Shown here: positions 7,730 to 15,903 of the stretch, piece by piece | How the letters are laid out: each line of letters begins with the position of its first letter | Position numbering within the stretch: position 1 is the first letter of the stretch | Origin: Myxococcales bacterium | GTDB taxonomy: Bacteria; Myxococcota_A; Polyangia; Polyangiales; Ga0077539 | NCBI GenBank assembly: GCA_030652255.1 | Contig: JAUSAZ010000209.1 | Span: 35,465 to 99,464 of the forward strand | DNA length: 64,000 nucleotides | Direction: 5' to 3' | The notes under the pieces: generated by a model | Database searches by the model: none | Seen by the model: only the letters and a program-made list of their open reading frames with translations | What the model was told of the DNA's origin: nothing | Translations under genes and position numbers: made by a program

Positions 7730-8935
7730 ATGCGATCCATCGTGCTTCTCTGCTCCGGTCTCCTCGCGCTCTCCTCGTGTCGCAACCGCACCGGCGACGA
7801 CGCCGCCGTGACCGCCGCCGCGGCCGACGCCGGGCACGGTGCCCTGGCCGAGCACGGCGGCATGCTCGCCTTCGCCGCCAACCTCCGCGCCGAGGTGCTC
7901 GCGCAGCCCGACGGGCGCGTGATGGCCTACCTCACGAGCCCGCAGGGCGTGCCGGTGCAGGCGGAGTCGGTGAAGGTCGGGCTGCGCAAGCCCGACGGCC
8001 AGGTGCAGTCCGTGCCGGTCTCCTACGACCCCGTCACGCGGGCCTACGTCGGCCGCGCCGCAGGCGTGCCGCCGGGCGCGTACCCGGTGCAGGTGGAGGT
8101 GCAGCAGGCGCCGACCGCCCCGCCGGTGATGATGCTCACCGCCCCGGTGACGCTCGCCCAGACCGTGCAGCCCCCGGCGCCGCAGCACGGCGGCCAGGTG
8201 ATGGTGCTCGGTGACAAGGCCGTCGAGGTCGTGGTCGCGCGCTCGGGCGACGTCGCCACCTTCTGGACCACCCTCGCCGGCGCCCCCATCGACCCCGGGC
8301 AGGTCGTGGCCCCCACGCTCGTGGTGAAGGTCGACGACCGGCCCCAGACGGTGATGCTGCGCCCGTCGGGCGGCGCGCTCATCGGGCACGTCGACGTCGA
8401 CGTCGGCACCCGGGCCGCGCTCGACATCAGCCTGCCCACGGTGTCGCTCGGCGGCGCGGTCTATTTCGGCGCCGAGGTGCCGCGGGTGCCGGTGGTCGTG
8501 TCCATCCCGGGCAACCTCTTCGCGGTGCCCGCCGCGCGCCCGGTAGCGCCCACGGTGGTCATCGCGCAGCCCACCGCGCCGCCGCCGCAGGCGATGCCCA
8601 ACGTGGCGATCGCCCGTCCCACGGTGCAGGCCCAGGTGCAGGTGCAGGTGCAGGCGCAGGCGGCACCCAACACCGTGGTGATCGCGCGCCCCGCGGCGCC
8701 CACGGTGGTCATCGCCCGGCCCGCGCCCCCGCCCGTGGTGGTCGTGCAGCAGGGAGGGGAGGGTCGCGGGCGCAACGGCCGCGGGCGCGGGGACGACGAC
8801 GACCGCGGGCGTGGCCGCGGGAACGACGACGACCGTGGGCGCGGCCGCGGTCGCGGCGATGACAACGACAACGGTAACCGGGGCCGCGCACGCGGGCACG
8901 ACGAGTCCGGCCGTGGGCACGGCCGCAACCGCTGA
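7730..8935 (+). CDS. Lipoprotein with Arg-Gly/Asp-rich low-complexity tail
   Basis: This 401-aa protein is probably exported and lipidated: the signal peptide ends LALSSCRN, with Cys17 as the candidate lipid site. Residues 40-270 are beta-rich, with two similar-looking immunoglobulin-like or carboxypeptidase-regulatory-like segments. From about residue 275 there are Thr-Val-Val-Ile-Ala/Ala-Gln-Val repeats, and the last 55 residues alternate Arg-Gly-Arg-Gly with Asp runs. The start follows an AGGAGGGG-like ribosome-binding site (AAGGAGGGGAGCC). Such a charged disordered tail on an envelope lipoprotein is unusual. No function can be assigned. Confidence 0.65.
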   Translation: MRSIVLLCSGLLALSSCRNRTGDDAAVTAAAADAGHGALAEHGGMLAFAANLRAEVLAQPDGRVMAYLTSPQGVPVQAESVKVGLRKPDGQVQSVPVSYDPVTRAYVGRAAGVPPGAYPVQVEVQQAPTAPPVMMLTAPVTLAQTVQPPAPQHGGQVMVLGDKAVEVVVARSGDVATFWTTLAGAPIDPGQVVAPTLVVKVDDRPQTVMLRPSGGALIGHVDVDVGTRAALDISLPTVSLGGAVYFGAEVPRVPVVVSIPGNLFAVPAARPVAPTVVIAQPTAPPPQAMPNVAIARPTVQAQVQVQVQAQAAPNTVVIARPAAPTVVIARPAPPPVVVVQQGGEGRGRNGRGRGDDDDRGRGRGNDDDRGRGRGRGDDNDNGNRGRARGHDESGRGHGRNR

Positions 8936-8996
8936 CCCGGCGGCGGGGTGCCAGGCCTCGCAGCGACGTGCCGACGATCTGCGTCGCGCGAAGTCG

Positions 8997-9050
8997 CGCC
9001 CGCCACCCCCGCCGCCACCCCCGCCGCCACCCCCGCCGCCACCCACCGCC
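8997..9050. repeat. 9-bp CCGCCACCC tandem repeat
   Basis: About five imperfect copies of a CCGCCACCC-type unit lie in the 241-bp intergenic region before the Cys-rich hypothetical gene at 9177. No plausible coding frame uses it. It marks the left edge of the lower-GC island and looks like a simple-sequence expansion. Confidence 0.6.
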
Positions 9051-9176
9051 ACCCCTGATCACGGCAACCCCACCCGAGGATCAAAGCGATCTCACGCGTT
9101 GATCGACCGCGGCCTCCCGCTTGCGATGGGCTCGTCCGCTTCGGCCAGAGCGGCCGATTCACCCGGAGGACTTCCC

Positions 9177-9815
9177 ATGCAGCCAACGACCCCGATTCAA
9201 GCCGCGAGTGGCGAGACGAGCGATCCAACCCGCCCCGGATACGGGCCCGACGACATGCTGTGGTGCCTGCACTGCAATCGCACCTTCCCCGGCCGGGACG
9301 CGCGCCCGGAGCCGTACTTCGGTCGCCAGGGTTGCGGCTACGACGACTGCACCGCCGCCGGCTTCGACATCGACATCTTCAACGCCGAGGGCGCCCGCGC
9401 GATGGCCGACCCGGCCGACCCGGCCGACCCGGCCGACGTACGCGAGGCGATCCTGGGCATCGACTGCGGCGACGACGTCGACGGCGTGACCCACTTCCAG
9501 CGCCTGGGCCTCCAGGGGCTCGCCGCGCTGCTCTCTTGTCGCTTCATCGAGCCGGACGCTCGCCAGAACCGGGCTCCGTCCACGCTCGAATGCCTGACGT
9601 TCCTCGGGCGTTGGCCCGAGGTGCGCGTGCACGGCTACGCGGTGCACCGCGACCGCGAGGGCGACGGCGGGCGGGTCTCCATCGAGGGCTTCGAGTGCGA
9701 CCTCGAAGGCGTCGCGGAGGGCCTTCGCTCGCCGCTCCGCGAGGCGTTCCGGCGGTTCGAGCATGCCGACGAGTTCGTCGACGACGGCGAGCACCTGTAC
9801 GCCTGGTGGGACTGA
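9177..9815 (+). CDS. Cys-rich hypothetical protein
   Basis: This 212-aa soluble protein carries a Cys-X2-Cys motif near residue 25 (WCLHCNRTF), with two further Cys residues about 20 residues later (GCGYDDC). That pattern could form a zinc ribbon. An Ala-Asp-Pro repeat (ADPADPADPAD) follows, and the C-terminus is acidic. The start is well supported by a GGAGGA ribosome-binding site at 9165-9170. It faces the TPR gene convergently with a 46-bp gap and shares the less GC-rich composition of that region, so it may belong to the same acquired segment. The function is unknown. Confidence 0.6.
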   Translation: MQPTTPIQAASGETSDPTRPGYGPDDMLWCLHCNRTFPGRDARPEPYFGRQGCGYDDCTAAGFDIDIFNAEGARAMADPADPADPADVREAILGIDCGDDVDGVTHFQRLGLQGLAALLSCRFIEPDARQNRAPSTLECLTFLGRWPEVRVHGYAVHRDREGDGGRVSIEGFECDLEGVAEGLRSPLREAFRRFEHADEFVDDGEHLYAWWD

Positions 9816-9861
9816 CGATCGGAGCGGAGGGCGGTGGTGGTGTTCACGCGGCCGGGCGTAT

Positions 9862-12003
9862 CTATCGGATACGTCGCCCCTTGGAAGAGGGCTTCGGTCG
9901 CGGAGCCGCCGCGCGCGCGATGGTGTCACCCAGTGGGTCCACCTGCTTCAGCGTGTCCCAGTGGGCATCCTCCGCGAGGATCGTGGTTGCTCGATCGAAC
10001 GCGGTGCGGGCCTCATCGGTTTGACCCAACGCGAGTAACAACGGGATCATGTTCCGTAGCGCACGCGCGAGGTAGGACGGCTCTCGCTGGGCTTCGGCGC
10101 GGGAGAGGGCCGCCTGGGACTCTCGGAGAGCCCCCTTGTGGTTGTTGGCTCTCCAGTGAATCTGCGACAGGCCTATGCGCAGGTCGATCTGATCACGTAT
10201 CGCACCGAGTGAGTCGAGTTCGTCGCGCGCGCGCTCAAGTTGGGTGAGGGCTTCTGCCACTCGACCCTTGCGTGAAAGCACCACCCCGAGATTCCCCTGT
10301 GCAATCGCTGCCTCTCGTCGGAGGCCGAGGCGTTCGAAGCACGGCATTACTTCATTGCGTAGGATTCGCAGCGCCTCGTCCAGGCTCCCACGCGCTTGGA
10401 GCACTTCCGCGATCTTGCCCAGTATGACTGCTCGCTCCCGCACGTCGCCGAGCCGCTCGTAGACTGGCAATTCCTCCTCACGCCAGATGCGCAGCGCCTC
10501 GTCCAGATCGCCCCGAGCCTCAAGCACGTCCGCGATCTTGCCCAGGGTGGCCGCGCGCGAGCGCACGTCGCCGAGCCGCTCGTAGACCGGCAGTTCCTCC
10601 TCGCGCCGGATGCGCAGCGCCTCGTCCAGATCGCCCCGAGCCTCAAGCACATCTGCGATCTCGCCCAGGCTGACCGCGCGGGCGCGCACGTCGCCCAGTC
10701 GCTCGTAGACCGGCAGTTCCTCCTCGCGCCGGATGCGCAGCGCCTCGTCCAGATCGCCCCGAGCCTCAAGCACCGATGCCCGCAATCCAGTCGCGATGGC
10801 CGCCAACCGCTGATCGTGAAGTGACCGGGCATTCGGCATCAACTCCCGTTCACACAGGTCGATAACGGAAGCCCACTCACCTCTGGTGAAGCGAAGTTTT
10901 GCTACTTGGTACGCCGCGTCCCAAGCCTCCCGGGCGCGCCCGGTCGAAGCACAGAACCCCTGCACGCCTACAAGGATCGCCAGCGCTTCGTCGATCGAAC
11001 CACCATTGGCCAGTTGCGCTGCTCTTGCCTTCAACACCGCGGCGCGGAGATCGCTTCTCGCCGATGTCTCCGCGATCGCGATCGCTCGTTGCAGTGCGAT
11101 GTCTGCTGCCTCCCGTCTCCCCGACTCGCGCTCGAACCCCGCTCGCAACAGCAACCCTCGGACAGCGGCTGCGACGTGCTGTCCCGAGTCGACCTCCGGC
11201 AGGCTCTCCAAAACTGCGAGTCCTGCCTTCGCGCCATCAGTCGAGCCTGCGAGCGCCGCCGCGAGGAGTCCCGCCTCCGCACCCCACTCTCCGGCATCAT
11301 TCGTCGCGCGGAATTCGGCCAGGTGATCGCGCGCCCGGTCAATCTCTCCGCACGCCATCGCGTGGTCCGCCGCGCGAAGGAGCGTCGGCCACTCGGAGTC
11401 GGAGAGTTCCAGCCATCCACTCGGCGATAGGCTCGGCGTCGGTGCCGGAGTACGACCCGTTCCCTCTAACGTCGCTCCTTCTCCTAGCGCCCTCTGTCGG
11501 ATCAGCGTGCTGAAGTAGTGACAGAAGTCCGGCGCGACGAGCCGCAGTTTCAGGAGCGCGGCCGGGTGGGCGAGCAGCAGGCACGTCAACGGTAGATCAC
11601 GCACCAGCGGATCCCGTTCGAGGTTGAGCCTCATGAAGAAGGACGGGTGCGACTCCAGCGCAGCTCCCGCCGTCTCTTCGAGATCTGTCAGCACGAGCAC
11701 CATCCGCGGACCGCGCTCATCAGGTGGTGGCAATCGAGCCACGATCTCGTCGCGCACGGCAACGCCCGGGAGGCCCTTCAACGAGACCTCGAACCACGAC
11801 CGATCGGGCAATCGCTCCCGCAGCCACGCGAGCAACGCGCGCCGCACCGCCGGCGTCGCGACCTCCACCGCCGCGAGCTGGAACTCATCCCCCCCTGAGA
11901 GTCTCAGGTAGCGCAACAGGAGCGAGCGCTCCTCGTCATCGTACCAGCGTTCGACGAGCTCCTCGTCGTGGCCCGTCCCGTCGCTGGGAGCCCTCGACGA
12001 CAC
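9862..12003 (-). CDS. TPR protein with degenerate ATPase-like N-terminal domain
   Basis: This 713-aa protein is the downstream gene of a two-gene operon with the ATPase at 12010 (6-bp gap). Residues 20-170 resemble the non-canonical N-terminal domain seen in many TPR/STAND-type proteins: a strand-rich core, an acidic VLVLTDLEE strand, then FFMRLNLERD and a Leu-rich segment ending APDFCHYF. No Walker A motif is present. Residues 210-690 are helical TPR-like repeats. Four near-identical 41-residue units (ARGDLDEALRI...PVYERLGDVR) begin at about 411, 452, 493 and 534. Codon use is clearly less GC-biased than in neighbouring genes. It is probably a protein-interaction or sensor partner of the ATPase; that role is inferred. 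Confidence 0.75.
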   Translation of the reverse strand: MSSRAPSDGTGHDEELVERWYDDEERSLLLRYLRLSGGDEFQLAAVEVATPAVRRALLAWLRERLPDRSWFEVSLKGLPGVAVRDEIVARLPPPDERGPRMVLVLTDLEETAGAALESHPSFFMRLNLERDPLVRDLPLTCLLLAHPAALLKLRLVAPDFCHYFSTLIRQRALGEGATLEGTGRTPAPTPSLSPSGWLELSDSEWPTLLRAADHAMACGEIDRARDHLAEFRATNDAGEWGAEAGLLAAALAGSTDGAKAGLAVLESLPEVDSGQHVAAAVRGLLLRAGFERESGRREAADIALQRAIAIAETSARSDLRAAVLKARAAQLANGGSIDEALAILVGVQGFCASTGRAREAWDAAYQVAKLRFTRGEWASVIDLCERELMPNARSLHDQRLAAIATGLRASVLEARGDLDEALRIRREEELPVYERLGDVRARAVSLGEIADVLEARGDLDEALRIRREEELPVYERLGDVRSRAATLGKIADVLEARGDLDEALRIWREEELPVYERLGDVRERAVILGKIAEVLQARGSLDEALRILRNEVMPCFERLGLRREAAIAQGNLGVVLSRKGRVAEALTQLERARDELDSLGAIRDQIDLRIGLSQIHWRANNHKGALRESQAALSRAEAQREPSYLARALRNMIPLLLALGQTDEARTAFDRATTILAEDAHWDTLKQVDPLGDTIARAAAPRPKPSSKGRRIR
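10375..10776. repeat. 123-bp tandem repeats inside the TPR gene
   Basis: A 123-bp unit recurs with its CTCGTCCAG landmark at about 10375, 10498, 10621 and 10744. Adjacent copies, especially the last three, are nearly identical at the DNA level, including synonymous sites. That points to recent duplication or gene conversion of 41-residue TPR units, not ancient repeats. Confidence 0.85.
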
Positions 12004-12009
12004 CGCCGC

Positions 12010-13356
12010 TCAGCCCTCCTTCGCCGCGGCGCCCGCCTTCAAGGCTTCCCTGGCAAGCTTCTCTCGGGCTGCCAGGACCTCCGGAATCTCGGCCACCAGC
12101 GGATGCACGTCGTACCAGCCCTGGCCGTTGTAGCGGAGTGCGAGCTGTTGATAGAGAACGTCCATGCACGCTGGCTCCTCGTGCACCTGATGCTCGATCA
12201 TGATGCGCGCGAGGGCCGGGGCCCAGCCGTTGGCGTTGATGCGCTCGCGCATGTCGATGCGGAGCCGGGTCGCCGCCTTCTCGATCGTCGCGAGGTCGAG
12301 CACCGCCAGCGGCGCACCGATGATCGCCTCCCGTACCAGCCGGAGCATGTCGCGAATCGCGCCGCCGCTCGCGCTCAACAAGCGGTCCTGGGCCGCGACG
12401 TCGGGGATCAGCTTCGCGACGTCCATGCGCTTGTCGAGCGCCTCGAGGAGGAGCCTGCGCCCCGACCCGTTGGGGTCGAACGCGTTGTAGGCCTGCTCCT
12501 GCGTGCGGAGCCGCACGGTGTACATGAGCTCGGCGTGAAACGCCTGGTGGATCGGCTCGCTCAGGGGCTTGTAGTAGAGCGCGATCGGCGGCGTCACGAT
12601 CAGGTGGCAATGGAGTTCGCGGAGCGGTCGGCCTCCCTTGAACAACAGCTCATCGACGACCTTCGGGTCGTATCGATCGAGGTTGTCGATGATGACCAGG
12701 AGCTGCTTGTCCCCGAGGCGCTGGTTGGCGGCCTCCAGGAGGTTGTTCATGTAGCGGAGCAGCGTGCCCGGGTAGCGGCGAAAGGCCTCCTGCACCTGCG
12801 TGCGGTACTTGCTCTCCGTGCGCAGCAGCGCCTTCAGCTCGACCTTCAGCTTCGCGAAGAGCGGGATCTCACCCCCGGCGCCCGCCTCGGTCGCGAGATC
12901 GGCGTTGAGCTGGGTGCCCCACTCGGTGCTCTTCACGATCTCCGAGAACCACTTCTGTACGTCGCCCGTGAGCCTCTCAGGGAGCGCGAGGCCGCTCTTC
13001 TTGAAGTGGTCCTCGATCCCCATCGCGAGCGAGAGCAGCAGGTCCTCGGTCGTGATGTGACGCTCGTCGAGCTGAGCGTTGGCCTCGAAGTAGTAGCTGA
13101 AGTGGGTGTGCTTCAGGTGGTCGCAGACCCGAAGGATCTCCGTGGTCTTGCCCGCCCCGCGGTGGCTCACGAAGGCGACGTGGATGAACTCTCCCTGCTC
13201 GCTGCGCGTGATCCGCGACTTGAGCCGACTCGCGGTGTCTTCGCCGCGCGCGCTGGACAGGTCCTCGTACCGGTTGTCATCGCTCGCGAGCGGCTTGTCG
13301 TGGTTGCAGGTGCGGTAGGCATCGTCGAGCGTCTCTGCGCGAGGGGGCGTCGGCAT
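12010..13356 (-). CDS. P-loop ATPase of an ATPase-TPR operon
   Basis: This 448-aa protein has a Walker A motif at about residues 64-72 (SHRGAGKTT, Ser replacing the first Gly) and a hydrophobic Walker B at 219-227 (LLVIIDNLD). That makes it an AAA+/STAND-like NTPase. A long helical insertion lies between them (about 160-210), and there is an arginine-rich helical region after Walker B. There is no signal peptide, and no effector nuclease, protease or TIR domain is visible. I placed the start at the ATG at 13356, because the upstream frame to 13497 is Cys/Arg-rich and implausible. It lies directly before the TPR gene and was probably transferred with it. Related GHRGSGKS-type ATPases are known to me only as uncharacterised. 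Confidence 0.75.
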   Translation of the reverse strand: MPTPPRAETLDDAYRTCNHDKPLASDDNRYEDLSSARGEDTASRLKSRITRSEQGEFIHVAFVSHRGAGKTTEILRVCDHLKHTHFSYYFEANAQLDERHITTEDLLLSLAMGIEDHFKKSGLALPERLTGDVQKWFSEIVKSTEWGTQLNADLATEAGAGGEIPLFAKLKVELKALLRTESKYRTQVQEAFRRYPGTLLRYMNNLLEAANQRLGDKQLLVIIDNLDRYDPKVVDELLFKGGRPLRELHCHLIVTPPIALYYKPLSEPIHQAFHAELMYTVRLRTQEQAYNAFDPNGSGRRLLLEALDKRMDVAKLIPDVAAQDRLLSASGGAIRDMLRLVREAIIGAPLAVLDLATIEKAATRLRIDMRERINANGWAPALARIMIEHQVHEEPACMDVLYQQLALRYNGQGWYDVHPLVAEIPEVLAAREKLAREALKAGAAAKEG

Positions 13357-13582
13357 GGTGGTTTCCGTGAAGTGTACGCGCCCCCGACCGCCCGGGAGCA
13401 ACCCGATGCGGCCGCACGTACACCGCGCTGGATGGCGGCGTCCACATCGCAGCCGCCGAAGGACGATCGCAGCGCGCCACACTTCACCACAGCCCATCTC
13501 AGCCCCACCAACAACCCCTCCGGGGCCCGCGGCACTTGTCAGGGCTTTGCCCCCCGGCCCGCGGCCGCGCGATGATCACTCC

Positions 13583-14230
13583 ATGATCGAAGGGCACTTC
13601 ATCGCCATCGAGGGCATCGACGGCGCGGGCACCACCACCCAGGCCACCCGCCTCGCCGCGGCGCTGCGCAAGAAGGGGCTCCCCGTGCGCACCACCCACG
13701 AGCCCACGGACGGCCCCGTCGGGTCGCTCATCCGCCAGGTGCTCAACCACCGCGTGGTGGTCACCGGGCCCGCGGGCTCGACCTCGCTCGGGTGGTCCAC
13801 GCTGGCGCTGCTCTTCGCCGCCGACCGGCTCGACCACCTCCAGGCCGAGGTCATCCCCAACCTCATGGACGGCGTGACCGTCATCACCGACCGCTACGAC
13901 GCCTCCAGCATCGCCTACCAGGGCGTCGTGAGCGGCGACGCCGCCGTCACCGAGTGGATCCGCGTCATCAACAAGCGCGCGCGCCGCCCCGACCTCACCC
14001 TCATCCTCGACGTGTCACCCGAGACCGCCACCGAGCGCCGCCGCCTGCGCGGCAACGTGCCCGACCTCTTCGAGGAGGACGACCTCCAGCGCCGCCTCGC
14101 GCGCTTCTACGACACCATCGAGCAGTACCTCCCGGGCGACCGCGTGCTGCACCTCGATGGCAACGCCGACGCCGACACCGTGCACCTGGGCGTGCTCGCC
14201 GCCGTGGAGGCGCTGCGTGCGGAGGGCTGA
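13583..14230 (+). CDS. tmk: Thymidylate kinase with altered P-loop
   Basis: The enzyme phosphorylates dTMP to dTDP in dTTP synthesis. It is 215 aa, the normal family length. Family motifs include the opening FIAIEGIDGAG, the DR(Y/F) motif (TDRYDASSIAYQG), the Glu-Pro-Thr (HEPTDGP) and an Arg-rich lid (TERRRLRG) followed by DLFEEDDLQ. The P-loop reads GIDGAGTTTQ (residues 11-20): Thr17 stands where the conserved Walker A lysine normally is. The DNA is unambiguous at this site. The rest of the protein looks intact, so it may be a functional variant rather than a decayed gene. Its 3' end overlaps the next gene by 14 nt. Confidence 0.85.
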   Translation: MIEGHFIAIEGIDGAGTTTQATRLAAALRKKGLPVRTTHEPTDGPVGSLIRQVLNHRVVVTGPAGSTSLGWSTLALLFAADRLDHLQAEVIPNLMDGVTVITDRYDASSIAYQGVVSGDAAVTEWIRVINKRARRPDLTLILDVSPETATERRRLRGNVPDLFEEDDLQRRLARFYDTIEQYLPGDRVLHLDGNADADTVHLGVLAAVEALRAEG

Positions 14231-14711
14231 GCTCATCGCGCTCTGTGCCCTCGCCGGGTGCGCCACGCGCCGCGTCGCCGACGTCTCGCCCGACGAGATC
14301 AACTGGTCCGACGCCACCCGCGTGCCCACCGCCCCGGAGCCCCCGCCCGAGGAAGACAACACCCCCGCGGTGCTCACCCGCCAGGTGCTCGTCGACGCCG
14401 CCGCGCGGGGCCTCGGTCACTTCCTGTCCCAGGTGGACGTGTCGCCCGTGGTCGAGGGCGGCCGCTTCGTGGGCTTCCGGCTCAACAGCGCGCTCTACCT
14501 CCGACGGTGGCGCCGCGCGGGCGCCGACCTGCTGCCCGGCGACGTGATCACCCGCGTCAACGATCAGCCCATCGACCGCCCCGAGCGGGCCCTCGGATGC
14601 CTCGCCGCGCTCCGCGAGGCCACCGAGCTGCGGGTCGACCTCGTGCGCCGCGGACGGCCCGTGTCGGTGCGCCTCGCGGTGGCGCCGGGCGCCGTCAGAT
14701 CCGCTCCGTGA
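14217..14711 (+). CDS. PDZ-like lipoprotein
   Basis: This 164-aa protein starts at a GTG inside the end of the tmk gene. I chose this start because it gives a short signal peptide with a lipobox (LCALAGCAT). Residues 75-155 look like a PDZ domain related to that of type II secretion protein C: a GFRLNSALY strand, LLPGDVITRVNDQPI and a final Arg-rich strand. It probably acts in the periplasm or on the outer membrane. The 14-nt overlap with tmk suggests translational coupling. Its 3' end overlaps the convergent SctQ-like gene by 17 bp. The binding partner is unknown. Confidence 0.65.
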   Translation: MRRAELIALCALAGCATRRVADVSPDEINWSDATRVPTAPEPPPEEDNTPAVLTRQVLVDAAARGLGHFLSQVDVSPVVEGGRFVGFRLNSALYLRRWRRAGADLLPGDVITRVNDQPIDRPERALGCLAALREATELRVDLVRRGRPVSVRLAVAPGAVRSAP

Positions 14712-15798
14712 CCCGCACGCCCACCTGACCGTCGAGGTCGACGAGCTCGCCGCGCGCCACCACGCGGCCGCCCGCGCGCACCAGCACGGCCTCGCCGACG
14801 CGCTGCGGAAACCCCACCACCGCGCCAGGTCCCCAGGAGGCGACGGCCTCCAGCGACGCGGACGACGACGCGATCTCGACGGTGACCTCGACGCGCAGGT
14901 CGCGCAGAACCTCGGTGGACTCGTGCATGGTGGGGCTCCAGGGGCCGCGCAGCGGGGCGGCGACGGTGACGGTGACGCGCGGGGCGTCGGTGAGGGTGGC
15001 GTCGAGGCGCAGCGGGGGTGAGGCGCCGAGGCAGAGGGTGACGTCGCCCACGAGCGCGCCCGCCGACCAGCCCAGGCCGTCGAGCATCACGCGGTCGCCG
15101 GGTCCGAGGGCGGCGACGGCGTCCGCGGCGACCTCCGCGCGCGCCGCCACGCAGCGCACCGCGACCGAGGCCTCGGCGAAGCGGGCCAGGTCGATGGAGG
15201 GAGGGCGCGAGGGGGCACCGAGCGTGTCCGTCGCGAGCACGAGGGTGACCACGCCGGAGAGGGTCTTACCGGAGAGGGTAAATTCCCAGGCGGCGAGCGG
15301 GGCAGCAGGGCCGAGGGCGTCGAGGGCGTCGCCGGGGTGGTCGGTGATCGCGCGCAGCACCGGCGGCGCCGATGGGGCGCAGAGGGTGACGGCGACCCGG
15401 GCGGCGAGGGCGGAGAGCACCCCCTCGGCGACCTCGGAGAGGGCTGCGAGCGGGGAGGGCGAGGCCTCGGGGCCGAGGGCCTGCGTGACGAGCAGGAAGG
15501 CGAGGTCGCGCGGGAGGGCGACGAGGAAGGCGCCGAGCGAGGGGTGACCCCAGGCGGCGACGAGGGGACGGTCGAGGGCCCACGCGGCGCGCAGGGCGTC
15601 GAGGGTGACCACGCGCGGCACGCCAGGGTGGGCGCGCACCGGAGCGCCGAGCAGCGAGCCCCAGCGCTCGTCGAAGAGCGGGGCGGGCAACGGCGGCGCG
15701 GCGCCCAGGACGGCGCTGAGGTCACACGCGAGACGGGCCGTGGCGCGATCGACACGAGGGAGGGCAGAGAAGGGAAAGGGAGCAGGCGCGGGGGGCAC
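14695..15798 (-). CDS. SctQ/FliM-N-like protein with SpoA domains
   Basis: This 367-aa protein has a C-terminal SpoA (surface presentation of antigens) domain at about residues 300-367. It has the family pattern of a VEVTVEI strand, an acidic/hydrophobic core, AVLVRAGGRVVARGELVDLDG and a final GVRVTERI. An earlier, more divergent SpoA-like segment lies at about 205-275. Proteins of this layout are the cytoplasmic C-ring or sorting-platform subunits of type III secretion systems (SctQ/YscQ) or flagella (FliM/FliN). No other secretion or flagellar gene lies nearby, so it is an orphan here. It may work with a distant T3SS-like cluster. Confidence 0.65.
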   Translation of the reverse strand: MPPAPAPFPFSALPRVDRATARLACDLSAVLGAAPPLPAPLFDERWGSLLGAPVRAHPGVPRVVTLDALRAAWALDRPLVAAWGHPSLGAFLVALPRDLAFLLVTQALGPEASPSPLAALSEVAEGVLSALAARVAVTLCAPSAPPVLRAITDHPGDALDALGPAAPLAAWEFTLSGKTLSGVVTLVLATDTLGAPSRPPSIDLARFAEASVAVRCVAARAEVAADAVAALGPGDRVMLDGLGWSAGALVGDVTLCLGASPPLRLDATLTDAPRVTVTVAAPLRGPWSPTMHESTEVLRDLRVEVTVEIASSSASLEAVASWGPGAVVGFPQRVGEAVLVRAGGRVVARGELVDLDGQVGVRVTERI

Positions 15799-15903
15799 GG
15801 CGAGTGCGGCGATGGAGCATCCGGGGCGCCGCGCGGGTCAAGCATCGGGGGGACGGCGGGGAATGGTTGCCGTTGGGGCGGGAGTCGGGGCAATCTCCGG
15901 GCC

